From positions 3,492,730 through 3,545,729 of the forward strand of contig NC_087079.1 in NCBI RefSeq assembly GCF_026151205.1: 53,000 nt of DNA, given 5' to 3'. Numbering within the stretch: position 1 is the stretch's first letter; the number at the start of each line of letters is the position of its first letter. The stretch is from Bolinopsis microptera (taxonomy: Eukaryota > Ctenophora > Tentaculata > Lobata > Bolinopsidae). The position numbers and the translations under genes were made by a program. Positions 32,976 to 44,084 of the stretch are shown here, in pieces. The notes beneath the pieces are model-generated. The model made no database searches. It saw nothing but the letters and a program-made list of their open reading frames with translations, and was not told the DNA's origin.

Positions 32976-33694
32976 TAAAGGTTCAAATTAAATGAGAAAA
33001 GGGTGGGACTTTGGCAGACGTTCAGGTTTAGTGGGTTGAGAAATGGGTTGAGTGCAATAAAAATATGTTTGAGAAGGTCATTTGCGCTATCGAAAATTTT
33101 GAGTTTTGGAAAAATTGCTAGCCATTAATAAATACAAAATAGATATTTAAATAAAGACAATATGTTTGATATTTTGTATGTGATTCACTTGATAATGTCG
33201 TTTTCGAATTAAAATTTGTTCGCAACATGGACATAAAATTGTTCGTTTCAATTAATCTGAACATTAAAGTTCCCTTAATCTGGTGAAAGATGTACATTTT
33301 CTTTACAACATTGAAATGCACGTTGTGATTGATTACAAAAATTGGCGATACAAATTATATTCAAGATTAAATCCTGGTATTTTTTTAACGAGCATAAAAC
33401 AAATTCTCGCCGGTATACTAAGTAAATGATGAACGAATCATAAGTGCATTAAATTATTTAAGGGACTATAACTCCAGAACGTGGATATGGAGAACGGATA
33501 TATGGAGAATGGTTGTCAGGTCAACATGGTAAATCTGGATCTAAGTTGTTATCCAAATAGGGGTATTCTGTGCCACCATGACCACCTTGATCAGCTAACA
33601 GATTGCTATATTTGAACCAACGTCATGTCACAGTATATCGATATATATTTTAAGACGTAACAGTAGGTATGGGAATTATGATATTATTACTCAC

Positions 33695-34053
33695 CAGCAG
33701 AAAAAATAATCATAGCAGATTTTATTGCGAGTTATTAAATAATATATTATTAGGTCCCTAGCGGCTAAAGTGACCACAGCGTGACCAAAAATAAGAAACA
33801 TAGCTCTATATCTGATCTGAATATTGTCCGCGGGTCTAATTATACTAGCTACTACAAGGGACCCACTACCAAGAACATGACCAGGGATCTGGTATACTAC
33901 TAACACTTTCAAGGTCTCCTAGTAAAAGTAAAACAAAGTCACTATCAGAGCTAAACTTTGTCAGGGTTCTAAACATTGAGGCCATGTTAAACTCTTTACT
34001 CCATACCCCAAGCGACACGGCCATCTACTCGATTGATTTCGCCCCTGCGTCAA
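33695..34053 (-). CDS. two exons of an unidentified, probably membrane-associated protein
   Basis: Exon 33918-33695 (224 nt) has an excellent acceptor (tgttttacttttactag) and donor (CTGCTG|GTGAGT). It is open for 74 codons: ETLKVLVVYQIPGHVLGSGS, VVASIIRPADNIQIRYRAM, FLIFGHAVVTLAARDLIIYY and a Cys/Tyr/Phe-rich end. If the donor is not used the protein stops two codons later. Exon 34053-34000 (54 nt) has acceptor caacattgttcag and donor TATGGA|GTAAAG; it ends in phase 0 and joins directly (LTQGRNQSSRWPCRLGYG). The intron would be 81 nt. Two hydrophobic stretches suggest membrane spans. I saw a faint likeness to the C-terminal part of CDP-alcohol phosphotransferases but no diagnostic motif. Confidence 0.45.
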
Positions 34054-34900
34054 CTGAACAATGTTGAAAATTCAAATATCTAATGCTGACGACAGTAATA
34101 TTTCAACAGATCTGTGGGCTGTGGACCGGGAGAAGTTCGGGTACTCAGGGTTAACGGCCACTTCCCGTCACGTGATACGTTACATGTATCTCTTACAAGC
34201 AGTGATGTACTCAGCTGTAAAATAGTGCGCTGAGTACGGATCTAAAACGAACACCAGGTGAAACTTAATTAAGTTAGGTAATATGGGCTTAGTTCACAAC
34301 TGCGGTCAAAATGTAAGGGGGTATTTTATCGGATATCATTTGTGCGAGTTTAGCCTACATTTTTGGAATTACAATAGGTTCAGAAGTTCTGGTGACATTC
34401 TAGAGTTTTCCATGGCTCAGTTTCAAGGCACTGTACCGGCGTTTCTCTAACATATTTAGGGCAAGTCAGTGTGTGCGGGCCAAGGATATAAAAGAGATAA
34501 AAATTGTCTTAACTGATAAGAAAAAAGTCGAATGATTTTTGCAGCGGCTTCTGCTTTGGATTAGGGACTAGGGACTAGGTACCCAGTTTAGTAATTCGGG
34601 CCTGCCACAAAGATATGATATCGCCAGACTTCTGCATAAATTTTCCCCCACATAAGGTCCTTAGTAGATGTAATTATGCGCGGGAAAGGTACTTATCCTG
34701 CCTTGGGATCCCGTGTTCTTGTAGCGCTGAAGCCCTACGCGGTGGAGAGTGGTGATCCTACGCGCTGAAGTCCTTGCATTGCTGCATCTCCATACCTTAC
34801 GTCTAAATTTGAAGACAAAAACTTTTGGCGGGGTTTCGTCCAAATTTTTTGTTCACGAAACAATGGTTACCAAATACTTTCTTGTTCAGTGCGCTAATAA

Positions 34901-35188
34901 TCAACATCTTATCTTTAAAATATGTCCATTATGCTGTTTAGAGATGACCAGAAAAAAAATATGAATGTTAATTGGTAATGCAATTCTTTGGACACATAAT
35001 TTGCATAACGTAGAGTGATTTTTTCTAATACATTCTAATACCGAATCAATTGCGAGATCAGAATTGCAAATATTCTGCAATATGACTAGCATTTCGTACA
35101 TGTATGGACCAGGACAGTTGAAATAGCTACGAACATACAGTGTTACACCCCAGTACTGAAACCAAGTTTGGTGAAATAATAGCGACAA
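34901..35188 (-). CDS. ORF of 95 codons, doubtful
   Basis: Starts MSLLFHQTWFQYWGVTLYV and has several Cys and hydrophobic patches. Three acceptor-like sites lie in its first third. A+T-rich codons and no clear partner exon. Not recognised. Confidence 0.2.
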   Translation of the reverse strand: MSLLFHQTWFQYWGVTLYVRSYFNCPGPYMYEMLVILQNICNSDLAIDSVLECIRKNHSTLCKLCVQRIALPINIHIFFLVISKQHNGHILKIRC

Positions 35189-35289
35189 TGAAAGCTTACA
35201 CTGGGGAGTGTGGACAAAGACTAAGGGGAAACAACGGCAAAAATGGAAGAAATAAGAACCATTTCAGTGTTGGAGAATGGAGAGATGTG

Positions 35290-35580
35290 TACGAAACATT
35301 CGCTCCGAACAAAGAAGTATGGTGAAATAACGGGCGATTCAGAATAAAGCGGCAGGGTGAAAGAGAGACAAAACCAGGGCAATTTCAATGTGATATACAT
35401 CAACTGAGAACAAAGAAGTATTGTGAAATAACGGTCATTCAGAACAAAGCGGTACTAGGTCGAAATGTGAAATAACAGCGACAATGGGCAAGAGAGGGCA
35501 GGGTGAAATGTGAAATAACAGCGACAATGGGCAGGGTGAAATGTGAAATAACAGCGACAATGGGCAGGAGGAGAGAAAAC
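35290..35580. repeat. degenerate tandem repeat
   Basis: GTGAAATAACAGCGACAATG with GGGCAGG or GAACAAAG spacers recurs six to seven times; the last three units, 37-44 bp apart, are nearly identical. GTGATATACATCA(A/G)CTG also occurs twice (35390, 35610). Confidence 0.75.
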
Positions 35581-35969
35581 TCCGAGCGCGGTGTTAGGCA
35601 ATGGCTATGTGATATACATCAGCTGGGAACAAAGGACCTCTGGACAATAGCAGCCCTTGCCTCGAAATTGCGCACTACATGAACTGCCTTTGTGGGCATA
35701 TCCGACTAGATGTACATATCGGTACTAATTGTCCAACGGTATAATTGGGGAATAATACGGGGATATAATCTAATTGACAGCAAATAGGAAGGAGGGAGTC
35801 GGCAATTAGCCACCACAAAAGGTGCATACATTATGAACGTATACTGGATATTGGGAATAATAAGAGTATAGGTACATTGGAAATCATTCAATTTGTGCGG
35901 TGGTTGGAAATAACAAATGCTATCACAAATACCGCCCCTGGATTATTATCAGAATAATGAAAGTGGTGG

Positions 35970-36170
35970 GTGAAGGGGAGAATTCGATTTCATCCAACTC
36001 TACTGACAACATTAGGGTGTTTTTCAAACAGATATGAACTTATACACAGCTTACAAAAAACACGAATAGTTGTAAACTGGAAGGGATGTAGTATACCTTG
36101 GAAGAAGTTGTCCAGCCGCGAAGGATCGGTAAGGACCGATTTAACATGGTTTGAACTACCGACGGCGTGA
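35970..36170 (+). CDS. ORF of 66 codons, uncharacterised
   Basis: Reads VKGRIRFHPTLLTTLGCF, then a basic-aromatic part (RIVVNWKGCSIPWKKLSS) and ends TWFELPTA. An acceptor (ggtgtttttcaaacag) at about 36030 and a donor (GGATCG|GTAAGG) at 36131 could make an exon of about 100 nt in the same frame. Not recognised. Confidence 0.3.
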   Translation: MKGRIRFHPTLLTTLGCFSNRYELIHSLQKTRIVVNWKGCSIPWKKLSSREGSVRTDLTWFELPTA

Positions 36171-36966
36171 TGTTACCAGAACGGAGCAGAAAATACAATG
36201 AATTACGCTAGAACAAAGTAAGCCTCTAATTTCTGATTTGAAGTTAGGTCTTGGGTTCCAGCATATATGTAATTGAATTTCTGGGATTTCTTTTCACATA
36301 ATATGTAATTGAATGAATTTTAACTGGAAACTCGATAAAGTGACCGTGATTTCGCGACAAAACCTAAAAACTTCCCCCCGACTTCAGAGGTCACTAAAAA
36401 CCTAATCTGAAATCAGGTGAGGGTACCGACAAAGCAGAAGCCTGGTAATTTGCCAGGGGCAGTGTGTTCCCTGTCTCGCATTTATCCCAGAGTCTATCTA
36501 TGAATTTCAGACCGGGTGCGGACATGGGTATTTTTAAAGCAGGTCGATCCAGGACCCGGCACGTGGGGGGTTAGAGTTGCTGGGCAACAACCAGGTTCTA
36601 AACCAAGTCACGTGCGGGAGAGAGACTACCAGGGTTCTACCACGTCACGAGGGTCTGCCGGCATATTACCAATGCCTCCCAGGCTCCGTGAAAATGTATC
36701 CTAATTGTGTTGGCCGGGCCGGGCAAGTGAGCCCATATTGTCCAGGAATGTTCACATAAATTAATAAACTTATGCGAATACGAGTGATAAGCGATATCGC
36801 GTCTAGTTGGTAATTGGACTTCCTATGACAGATACCGAGAGAGGGGCGAGCGTGGGTCGAGCAGGGTAACGTGTCCAACTCCTCTCCTCACACCACCACC
36901 CCTCCTCCTCCTCCATTGTGTGAGTGCAGCAATGTGGTGTTCTGGTGGTGGAGGATGTTTACGTGT

Positions 36967-37176
36967 TTAAACTTTGTAGAAAGTGTGCGAGTGGACATAA
37001 TCCCCCGGGAGTTGAGGAGAGAGGGCGCGGTACAAACCAAAGGGGTTAATATCAGCGGTTAGTAGCAGATTATACGATTCAACCAATCGGAACAGGGGAT
37101 CAGTGTCACGTGACACAGTTGGGCCAATCAGGGGAGGATGGTGCCTCCTTAACAAGTCTGGCTGGAGGCTGTTAAA
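36967..37176 (-). CDS. candidate 3'-terminal exon, or promoter DNA
   Basis: Acceptor gatatcatctctccaacag ends at 37177. A phase-0 frame is open for 69 residues: FNSLQPDLLRRHHPPLIGP, DTDPLFRLVESYNLLLTADI, ending HSHTFYKV. However, 37081-37131 carries CCAAT, GTCACGTGAC and CCAAT, which looks like a promoter. The plus strand is also open for 63 codons. Either reading may be right. Confidence 0.3.
   Translation of the reverse strand, partial: FNSLQPDLLRRHHPPLIGPTVSRDTDPLFRLVESYNLLLTADINPFGLYRALSPQLPGDYVHSHTFYKV
37081..37131 (+). promoter_or_regulatory. CCAAT / CACGTG / CCAAT module
   Basis: CCAATCGG (37083), GTCACGTGAC (about 37105) and GGCCAATCAG (about 37123) lie within 50 bp. CCAAT boxes (NF-Y) next to a CACGTG site are known from animal core promoters. 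No transcript start is visible. Confidence 0.4.
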
Positions 37177-37644
37177 CTGTTGGAGAGATGATATCGGGTG
37201 GACCGTTAAACACAAAACTCTCCCCCACCACGGATACTATCAACGGTAACGCTAATAGAGTGGAAAGTGCAGCGCGGACACGCGGACAGACACACATGGG
37301 AAGAGAAGGGAAGACTCACTGCTACACTGAGATATCACATATCTCGCTACATATTATGACGGAGAGGAGCCAGGTTGGCAGCCAGAAAGAGAGAAAGGGA
37401 GAGGGAGAGAGAGGGAGAGGTGGAGAGACACTAATAAGACCAATAAAGTATCCCGGGAGAGGTACGTATGGTCCAACACTGGACCGCTTCACCGCTAGAA
37501 CAATAATATGATAGTTCTCCGTTGAAGTGAAGCCCAACAAGTACTTCTAGCATAAGTATAGCAATATTCAACGCATATGATATACAGTACAGCATAATTA
37601 ATTGTATATATCCCAGGACACGGTGACCTGTAGTTAATCACGAG

Positions 37645-38066
<422 letters not shown>

Positions 38067-38385
38067 AAAGTTATCCCTGGCTTACTGGCCATATAACTTC
38101 TGACCAGGCTGTACCGACGTATAACAGGGAGACTGGGGAGAGAGATTCAGTGTAGTGCAGTTCCCGGCCGGGAGGCTGGTAGAGTGGCAGTCTCCCTCCA
38201 CTAGCTCGGACTCCCGGGGAAAACAACTCCGTATCTACCAGTAAACTGAACTCAACTAATGACATTAGTCAGGTTCAGTGCAGGAACATCAGAACTGCAT
38301 ATTACATATCTGAATAATATATTCAATAAAATATTGCATAAATGCTGACTTTGTGAGTGAGTGTGTGTTTCTCTGCACGTTTCAG

Positions 38386-38941
38386 GACGAACAGTCTTGA
38401 AGTGCCACCTACACTGGAATACGGAACTGGCCCTGAACTTGCAAGCATAAGAAGCTGGGAAAATATCACACCTAGAATCCTATCACGACGCAGAGCAAAC
38501 TCTCTCATACACACTCAAACACTCACACAAACACTCACACAAACATTCACACAAACACTCACACAAACACTCACACAAACACTCACACAAACATTCATAC
38601 AAACACTCACACAAACACTCACACAAACACTCACACAAACACTCACACAAACACTCACACAAACACTCATACAAACACTCACACAAACACTCACACAAAC
38701 ACTCACACAAACACTCACACAAACACTCACACAAACACTCACACAAACACTCATACAAACACTCACACAAACACTCACACAAACACTCACACAAACACTA
38801 ACACAAACACTCACACAAACACTAACACAAACACTCACACAAACATACAACACTCACACAAACATTCACACAAACACAAACACACTACGTACACACACAC
38901 TCCACACACTACAAACTGCAGACATAAATATACTGCTATAA
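38386..38941 (+). CDS. candidate 3'-terminal exon running through a 12-bp array
   Basis: Acceptor gtttctctgcacgtttcag ends at 38385. The frame entering with one base gives [40 protein letters not shown], then about 130 residues of (TQTL) coded by the ACACTCACACAA array, and ends [10 protein letters not shown] before TAA. There is no donor before the array. On the minus strand the same 130 bp also has a good acceptor and an open frame, so strand is uncertain. Confidence 0.35.
38511..38885. repeat. 12-bp minisatellite, about 30 copies
   Basis: Unit ACACTCACACAA with ATTC, ATAC and CTAAC variants. The unit length is a multiple of three, so all stop-free frames persist on both strands. Confidence 0.97.
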
Positions 38942-39038
38942 TAAATGAGGGGTGGTTTACCACAGTTAGCAAGAGGAGGAGTGCTAAGGTAGCCAGGTGG
39001 CTACCACCCTGCTTCACTCTCACAGTTGTAGAACTTAC

Positions 39039-39148
39039 ATCTCCAGTTTAGGGCAAGTGTTGGAGTTGTTTAAGGCAGGGTGCGGTGGGAGGAGGGTGGC
39101 TGTGGGAGGAGAGGAGGGGGGTTTCAGGTCGCCAGGCAGCCTGACTGT
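39039..39148 (-). CDS. candidate internal exon, 110 nt
   Basis: Acceptor ccaccctcctcctaccag and donor GGAGAT|GTAAGT are both strong. The phase-0 frame reads TVRLPGDLKPPSSPPTATLL, then PPHPALNNSNTCPKLE, and leaves two bases. The same frame is open upstream for about 35 more codons. Pro-rich, disordered. A candidate preceding piece ends at donor CTTCA|GTGAGT near 39533 in matching phase. Confidence 0.4.
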
Positions 39149-39513
39149 CTGGTAGGAGGAGGGTGGGTTCAGGCGGAAGTGAGCAACATACCTAACAACT
39201 ATCTCTCTGTCACTCCTCGTCCAATGGGTGGGTACTGGTGGCAGGGTTGATGCTCTATTTCTGTCAGGTCAGGTCAGTGGCCACATAGTGGGGTCAGTGG
39301 CTGTGAGGGCTATGATATCATGGCAATGATACTGGGAGGAGTTGCTGTTAGAACCATCGCATGGTTGCAGCATTTCTCATAGGAGACAGTTGCTGTTAGA
39401 GTTAAGGAACAATGGCCATACTATTGAGGTTAGCAGCTACTGGGCTGGGACTGTGGTATGATACCCACAATAGTGAGGGAAAGATCTGCCACTTGTAGGG
39501 CCTCTAGTAGCAG

Positions 39514-39593
39514 GGGGCTCTCAACTCACTGAAGTGCCGCCTAAACTGAGGCTAAAGAGCGACAACATGTTCCTCTGTCCGGCAATGACATAA
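39514..39593 (+). CDS. candidate 3'-terminal exon
   Basis: After a fair acceptor (ctctagtagcag) one frame reads GSQLTEVPPKLRLKSDNMF and stops after LCPAMT. EVPPxL is also found in the candidate exon at 38386 through an 18-bp similarity (GAAGTGCC-CCTA-ACTG). The minus strand is also open. Low certainty. Confidence 0.25.
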
Positions 39594-39776
39594 CAATTAA
39601 ATGAAATCAGTTTATTGATTGGGCGTCGTTTAAGCGCATAATCAAACGCTCTATTCAAATGCAGCTCACTTTAATATAGCTATTGAATATCAGAGATTAA
39701 TCCTAATGGGTTAATACAGTTAAGCGTGGTAATGAAAGGATATATTGACAATTGAGAGCTGCCTCCCTCCCCCCAG

Positions 39777-40014
39777 TAAACGGGGGATAATTAGTCGGGC
39801 AATTGTGAGGGGGAAACTGAACTGGCTGTACACAACAACACACAAAGAGAGCTCTGTCCGGCTTCTTCAGCCCCTTTCAACGGGCCAGTACCGGGGTGCA
39901 GGAGGGTCTGTCACAGGAATAAAGGGGGCAGTCACGTGGGCAGATGAACCACGCACGTTTGATCACGTGATAGACCATGGACGTGACTGGAATTGCGTGA
40001 CTGGAATTGCGTGA
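39777..40014 (+). CDS. 3'-terminal exon of an unidentified gene
   Basis: Acceptor gctgcctccctccccccag (to 39776) is excellent. The frame entering with one base is open for 78 residues: KRGIISRAIVRGKLNWLYTT, HKESSVRLLQPLSTGQYRG, AGGSVTGIKGAVTWADEP, ending DHGRDWNCVTGIA before TGA. GC content and codon use are richer than the flanks. Two CACGTG sites lie in the exon, and the last codons fall in a 14-bp tandem duplication (GTGACTGGAATTGC). No family recognised. Confidence 0.5.
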
Positions 40015-40393
40015 CTGGTTATCTGGTCACGGACAAACTTGGCAGGGTGTTTGGAAAAACCAGATCAGAGTGGATGTATCTCTCTAGTCTCTATGCGCTG
40101 TCGTCATGGCAGCAAGGACTCTCATGACATCATATGATAAGCTAATGGTATTTATATCGGGTCTGAATATATTTGGTCGTGTTGAAACATAGCATTATAG
40201 CTGGGCTATAACAAGAAATACAGACCGTGACACCCAAACTACCGGCCTTGTTCCAGGAGTTGTCAAACAGCTAGATCCGCGTCACACGTTTCACACAGGA
40301 TATACGGGATATCCCTCCCCCGGACTGAGAGAGCTCCTGACTGACAGACGGAGCTGACAGTGCACTGACAGCTAGATTCTCTGCTCTACGCAG

Positions 40394-40460
40394 AAAAGAA
40401 CCAAAAATACAGGAACTTCAACATGTATACCGGGCTGATCATCATCATCATCAGGGCTAG
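40394..40460 (+). CDS. candidate short 3'-terminal exon
   Basis: Acceptor gattctctgctctacgcag ends at 40393. Two frames are open: KEPKIQELQHVYRADHHHHQ stopping at 40458-40460, and one ending in Ile-rich sequence a few codons later. Too short for certainty. Confidence 0.3.
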
Positions 40461-41491
40461 CTGCTAGTGTCCTGGTTTAGACCGGGCTAAGAGCACACTG
40501 CCGGGCGCCAGGTACCGGTAATCAGACTGGATAATGCGGGAAGTCAGACATGAGGAAGCCTGGAAATCATGTTGTGTGGATGAGAGTGGAGGTCGAGCTG
40601 GTGGGGTTTACCGGAGATCCCAGACAAACTACTCCCAGTAAACAATGTGTGCAGTGAAGTGCAAGTGAAATAGGTCTGTCTATTGAATTCTCCTGTTACT
40701 AAGATGGGAAATTAAGCGCTGGTTGAGGATTTGGGTTTTCGCGCCTTTATGTTTAACGAAGTTTAGAGGTATGAAATTTTCTAATATTTCTATCACCAAA
40801 CCCATCCATTCAAATTTGAATACCCTGAATACTGAATAGCCAGAGCTCTCGCCCGCAATGTTCACAGCCAAATTACTTGCAGACTAATTTTTCATATACT
40901 AAGAATAACATTGTCGAAATCAACAGAAATAGGTTCGCATTTAGTGCCACAATTTTGGGATCAGACTAATTGATTAATTGAAACCTAATTTTAGTGCTTC
41001 ATTTCATTCAGAATCCCGAGCCCGGGCTGGTCATATACTGAAATAAATATTTATACAACTCAATAATACACTTAATCGGTATCATGCTCATGTTCAAGCA
41101 GAATCTTGGAATGTCATAGCCCGGCTTACTAAAGCCGACAAAGTTTTGTGAGCCAGCAGGAGTCAAAACAATAAATAAACATATTATGGAGCCGGCATTT
41201 TTTTCGAATGAAAGGTATTGTCAAGACAATCAATAGCGTAACTAGTAACTGTCAAATAGGTTAAAACGAGTATTTACTTAGGTTAAAACGAGTGCGATTA
41301 GCTGGCTAAGAATGATCACGTCATATTTAAACACGAGGGGGTGGGGGGTGGGCGGGGAGGTGGATCACAATTCACAATTAACTACACGAAATATGTTAGT
41401 TCATATTATGAGATAACGTGAAGTGGCACATGAAGAAGTGGAACACAGCTCTTCCTCGATCTTCAGAAGAGGTAGTGTCGGCAACAACATT
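40461..41491. other. gene-poor stretch
   Basis: One minus ORF of 63 codons (40871-40680, VNIAGESSGYSVFRVF...) is open but unsupported. A G-rich run (GGGGGTGGGGGGTGGGCGGG) lies at 41337-41356. Confidence 0.35.
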
Positions 41492-42424
41492 TCGCTGAAA
41501 ATGTAGTGTCGCTGAACTGATATCAAAGCAACGGCAACATCCTTCCAGAAGATACAGTGTCGCTGAACTGATATCAAAGCAACGGCAACATCCTTCCAGA
41601 AGATACAGTGTCGCTGAACTGATATCAAAGCAACGGCAACAACCTTCCAGAAGATACAGTGTCGCTGAACTGATATCAAAGCAACGGCAACATCCTTCCA
41701 GAAGATACAGTGTCGCTGAACTGATATCAAAGCAACGGCAACAAGCTTCCAGAAGATACAGTGTCGCTGAACTGATATCAAAGCAACGGCAACATCCTTC
41801 CAGAAGATACAGTGTCGCTGAACCGACATCAAAGCAACGGCAACAACCTTCCAGAAGATACAGTGTCGCTGAACCGACATCAAAGCAACGGCAACAACCT
41901 TCCAGAAGATACAGTGTCGCTGAACTGATATCAAAGCAACAGCAACAAGCTTCCAGAAGATACAGTGTCGCTGAACTGATATCAAAGCAACTGCAACAAC
42001 CTTCCAGAAGATACAGTGTCGCTGAACTGATATCAAAGCAACGGCAACAAGCTTCCAGAAGATACAGTGTCGCTGAACTGATATCAAAGCAACGGCAACA
42101 ACCTTCCAGAAGATACAGTGTCGCTGAACCGACATCAAAGCAACGGCAACAACCTTCCAGAAGATACAGTGTCGCTGAACTGATATCAAAGCAACGGCAA
42201 CATCCTTCCAGAAGATACAGTGTCGCTGAACTGATATCAAAGCAACGGCAACATCCTTCCAAGTTCCAGAAGATACAGTGTCGCTGAACTGATATCAAAG
42301 CAACGGCAACAACCTTCCAGAAGATACAGTGCCGCTGAACTGATATCAAAGCAACTGCAACAACCTTCCAGAAGATACAGTGTCGCTGAACTGATATCAA
42401 AGCAACTGCAACAAGCTTCCGCTG
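41492..42424 (-). repeat. 51-bp minisatellite, about 18 copies, open in two frames
   Basis: The unit reads CTTCCAGAAGATACAGTGTC then GCTGAACTGATATCAAAGCA and ACGGCAACAAC on the plus strand. Units differ mainly at AACC/AAGC/ATCC and TGATATC/CGACATC. On the minus strand 17-residue repeats are open in two frames, CRCFDISSATLYLLEGC and VAVALISVQRHCIFWK. The longest frame (42511-41396, 371 codons) has unique flanks: N-terminal MLLLVYRLGSRLVKG and C-terminal VADTTSSEDRGRAVFHF. A six-base insert at 42258 shifts which frame is used. No homologue recognised; a non-coding satellite is the simplest view. Confidence 0.9.
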
Positions 42425-42912
42425 ACAATGCCTGTAAATGAACATAAACTCGGAACTCTCCAGAACTCCTTTAACCAGCCTAGATCCTAAACGGTAAACC
42501 AGTAAAAGCAATGCCGTATAAGGAGTTCTGGTTAAGTTTTAATATTGTCTACAAGCTGTGTCGATAACGATAACTACATGCATTTACCTGGCATTAGACA
42601 GTCTTAAGCGCTCCACCAATCTTTATAGACGACTCATTTACTACACTTTAAACCTAAAATACCAAACTACACAATATATTATATTCATCCCGACCAAAGT
42701 GTAGTTACTCTAAATGTTTTATGCGAAAATATCCGGGAAAATTGTTTCTTGCAGAGAGTTGAACAAAAACACAGTGCCAAACTCGGGATAATTAAAGCGA
42801 TAATGTTTTCTCGAAAGTTATAAGCCACAATGATGGTCGATGTTATGTTGAGAATGCAGCTGTTTAATCGATTAGTCCTTCGAGAATATTATTATGCTCA
42901 AGTGAGAGAAAT

Positions 42913-43143
42913 TAGCCGGAATATTCAGAGTACACGGAGAAACGAGCCGGAATATTCAGAGTACACGGAGAAACGAGCCGGAATATTCAGAGTACACGGA
43001 GAAACGAGCCGGAATATTCAGAGTACACGGAGAAACGAGCCGGAATATTCAGAGTACACGGAGAAACGAGCCGGAATATTCAGAGTACACGGAGAAACGA
43101 GCCGGAATATTCAGAGTACACGGAGAAACGAGCCAGAATATTC
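42913..43143. repeat. 31-bp minisatellite, 7.5 copies
   Basis: Unit AGCCGGAATATTCAGAGTAC then ACGGAGAAACG, almost identical copies. It has no stop in any plus frame, so a 109-codon ORF (42830-43159) cycles through three frames, with peptides NIQSTRRNEP, EYSEYTEKRA and GIFRVHGETSR in turn. Confidence 0.95.
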
Positions 43144-43793
43144 AAGTATAGAGGAATGAGCGCAACCATGCTATGATCAGTGATCTGATAACCGTGCGAT
43201 AAAGTCAAAGAGAGGAAATACAAACTCGAACGGTTACTAATGCCACAATCTGCATATGTACGACCAGGGACCTGTGCTAGTTAAATGAGCTTTGTGAGCA
43301 ACCCGTTTAGGAACATATTGTGATTTGTGGTATAATATTCACGATTTGAGTAAAAATGTACCTGATCTATTTGATTGCCAGGAGGTTTCCACAAACAGTT
43401 GGTTCGTGGAAAGCATGGTGTACTTAGTAATGACCTGGGTACAAATTTGGGTGCACTCTTTCATTTGCCATCAACGAACTGATTGTTAAGTACAATTTTT
43501 TACTTAAGTTGCACGATTTAAGTGCGCACTCAAATATTTAAGCGTAAATATATATTTTGGGAGTTTAATTTAAAGTGTATTTAAAGTTGCGTGCAGAATT
43601 TCTATCCTTACTTGCGGGGTAGTGCATGCCCATTGGCCGGTGAAAATAACTGATTACAACTAAGAACCTAATACGTGTAAGTCATTGCGGAGATAAGATA
43701 ATTAATAACTGGCAACCTCAGAGCTGGCATTTGATGTACGGCGACAATTTAAATTCTGTGATTGGATCATAACTCTACTTATAGCGACAGGAG

Positions 43794-44084
43794 TTGTGTC
43801 GTGGTGGCCAAGTTTTAAATCGCACGAAAATTAGGGAAATTAGACATTTAAGTGAACTTTTTTCACCACTTAAGTTTCTTAATTATGTTGCGGAAGACAC
43901 CGTGTCACCCAACTCCTCCCAAAGTTTTAAGGGTGATACTTTAATTCAACATCTAATTTCTATTCCCTGCACATTTTTCACATACTTGAGCGTAGTGCGC
44001 AGGCCACAGAAAACTTGCACCACTGACCACTGGGCCTACCCGGGCCGTGGTGAGTGGTCACTTAAACGGTGGACTGCAATCTAA
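43794..44084 (+). CDS. ORF of 96 codons, uncharacterised
   Basis: Reads LNRTKIREIRHLSELFSPLK, then SSQSFKGDTLIQHLISIP and TCTTDHWAYPGRG. Donor GGCCGTG|GTGAGT at 44051 and acceptor-like gtagtgcgcag at 44002 could frame a short exon (PQKTCTTDHWAYPGR). Not recognised. Confidence 0.3.
   Translation: MCRGGQVLNRTKIREIRHLSELFSPLKFLNYVAEDTVSPNSSQSFKGDTLIQHLISIPCTFFTYLSVVRRPQKTCTTDHWAYPGRGEWSLKRWTAI

Noticed and set aside
39105-39190. A 43-nt intron GTATGT...CTACCAG just before the 39148 exon
   Set aside because: The upstream exon it would need has no usable frame; kept only as the acceptor of the called exon.
40680-40871. 63-codon minus ORF
   Set aside because: No acceptor or donor of quality and no recognisable content.
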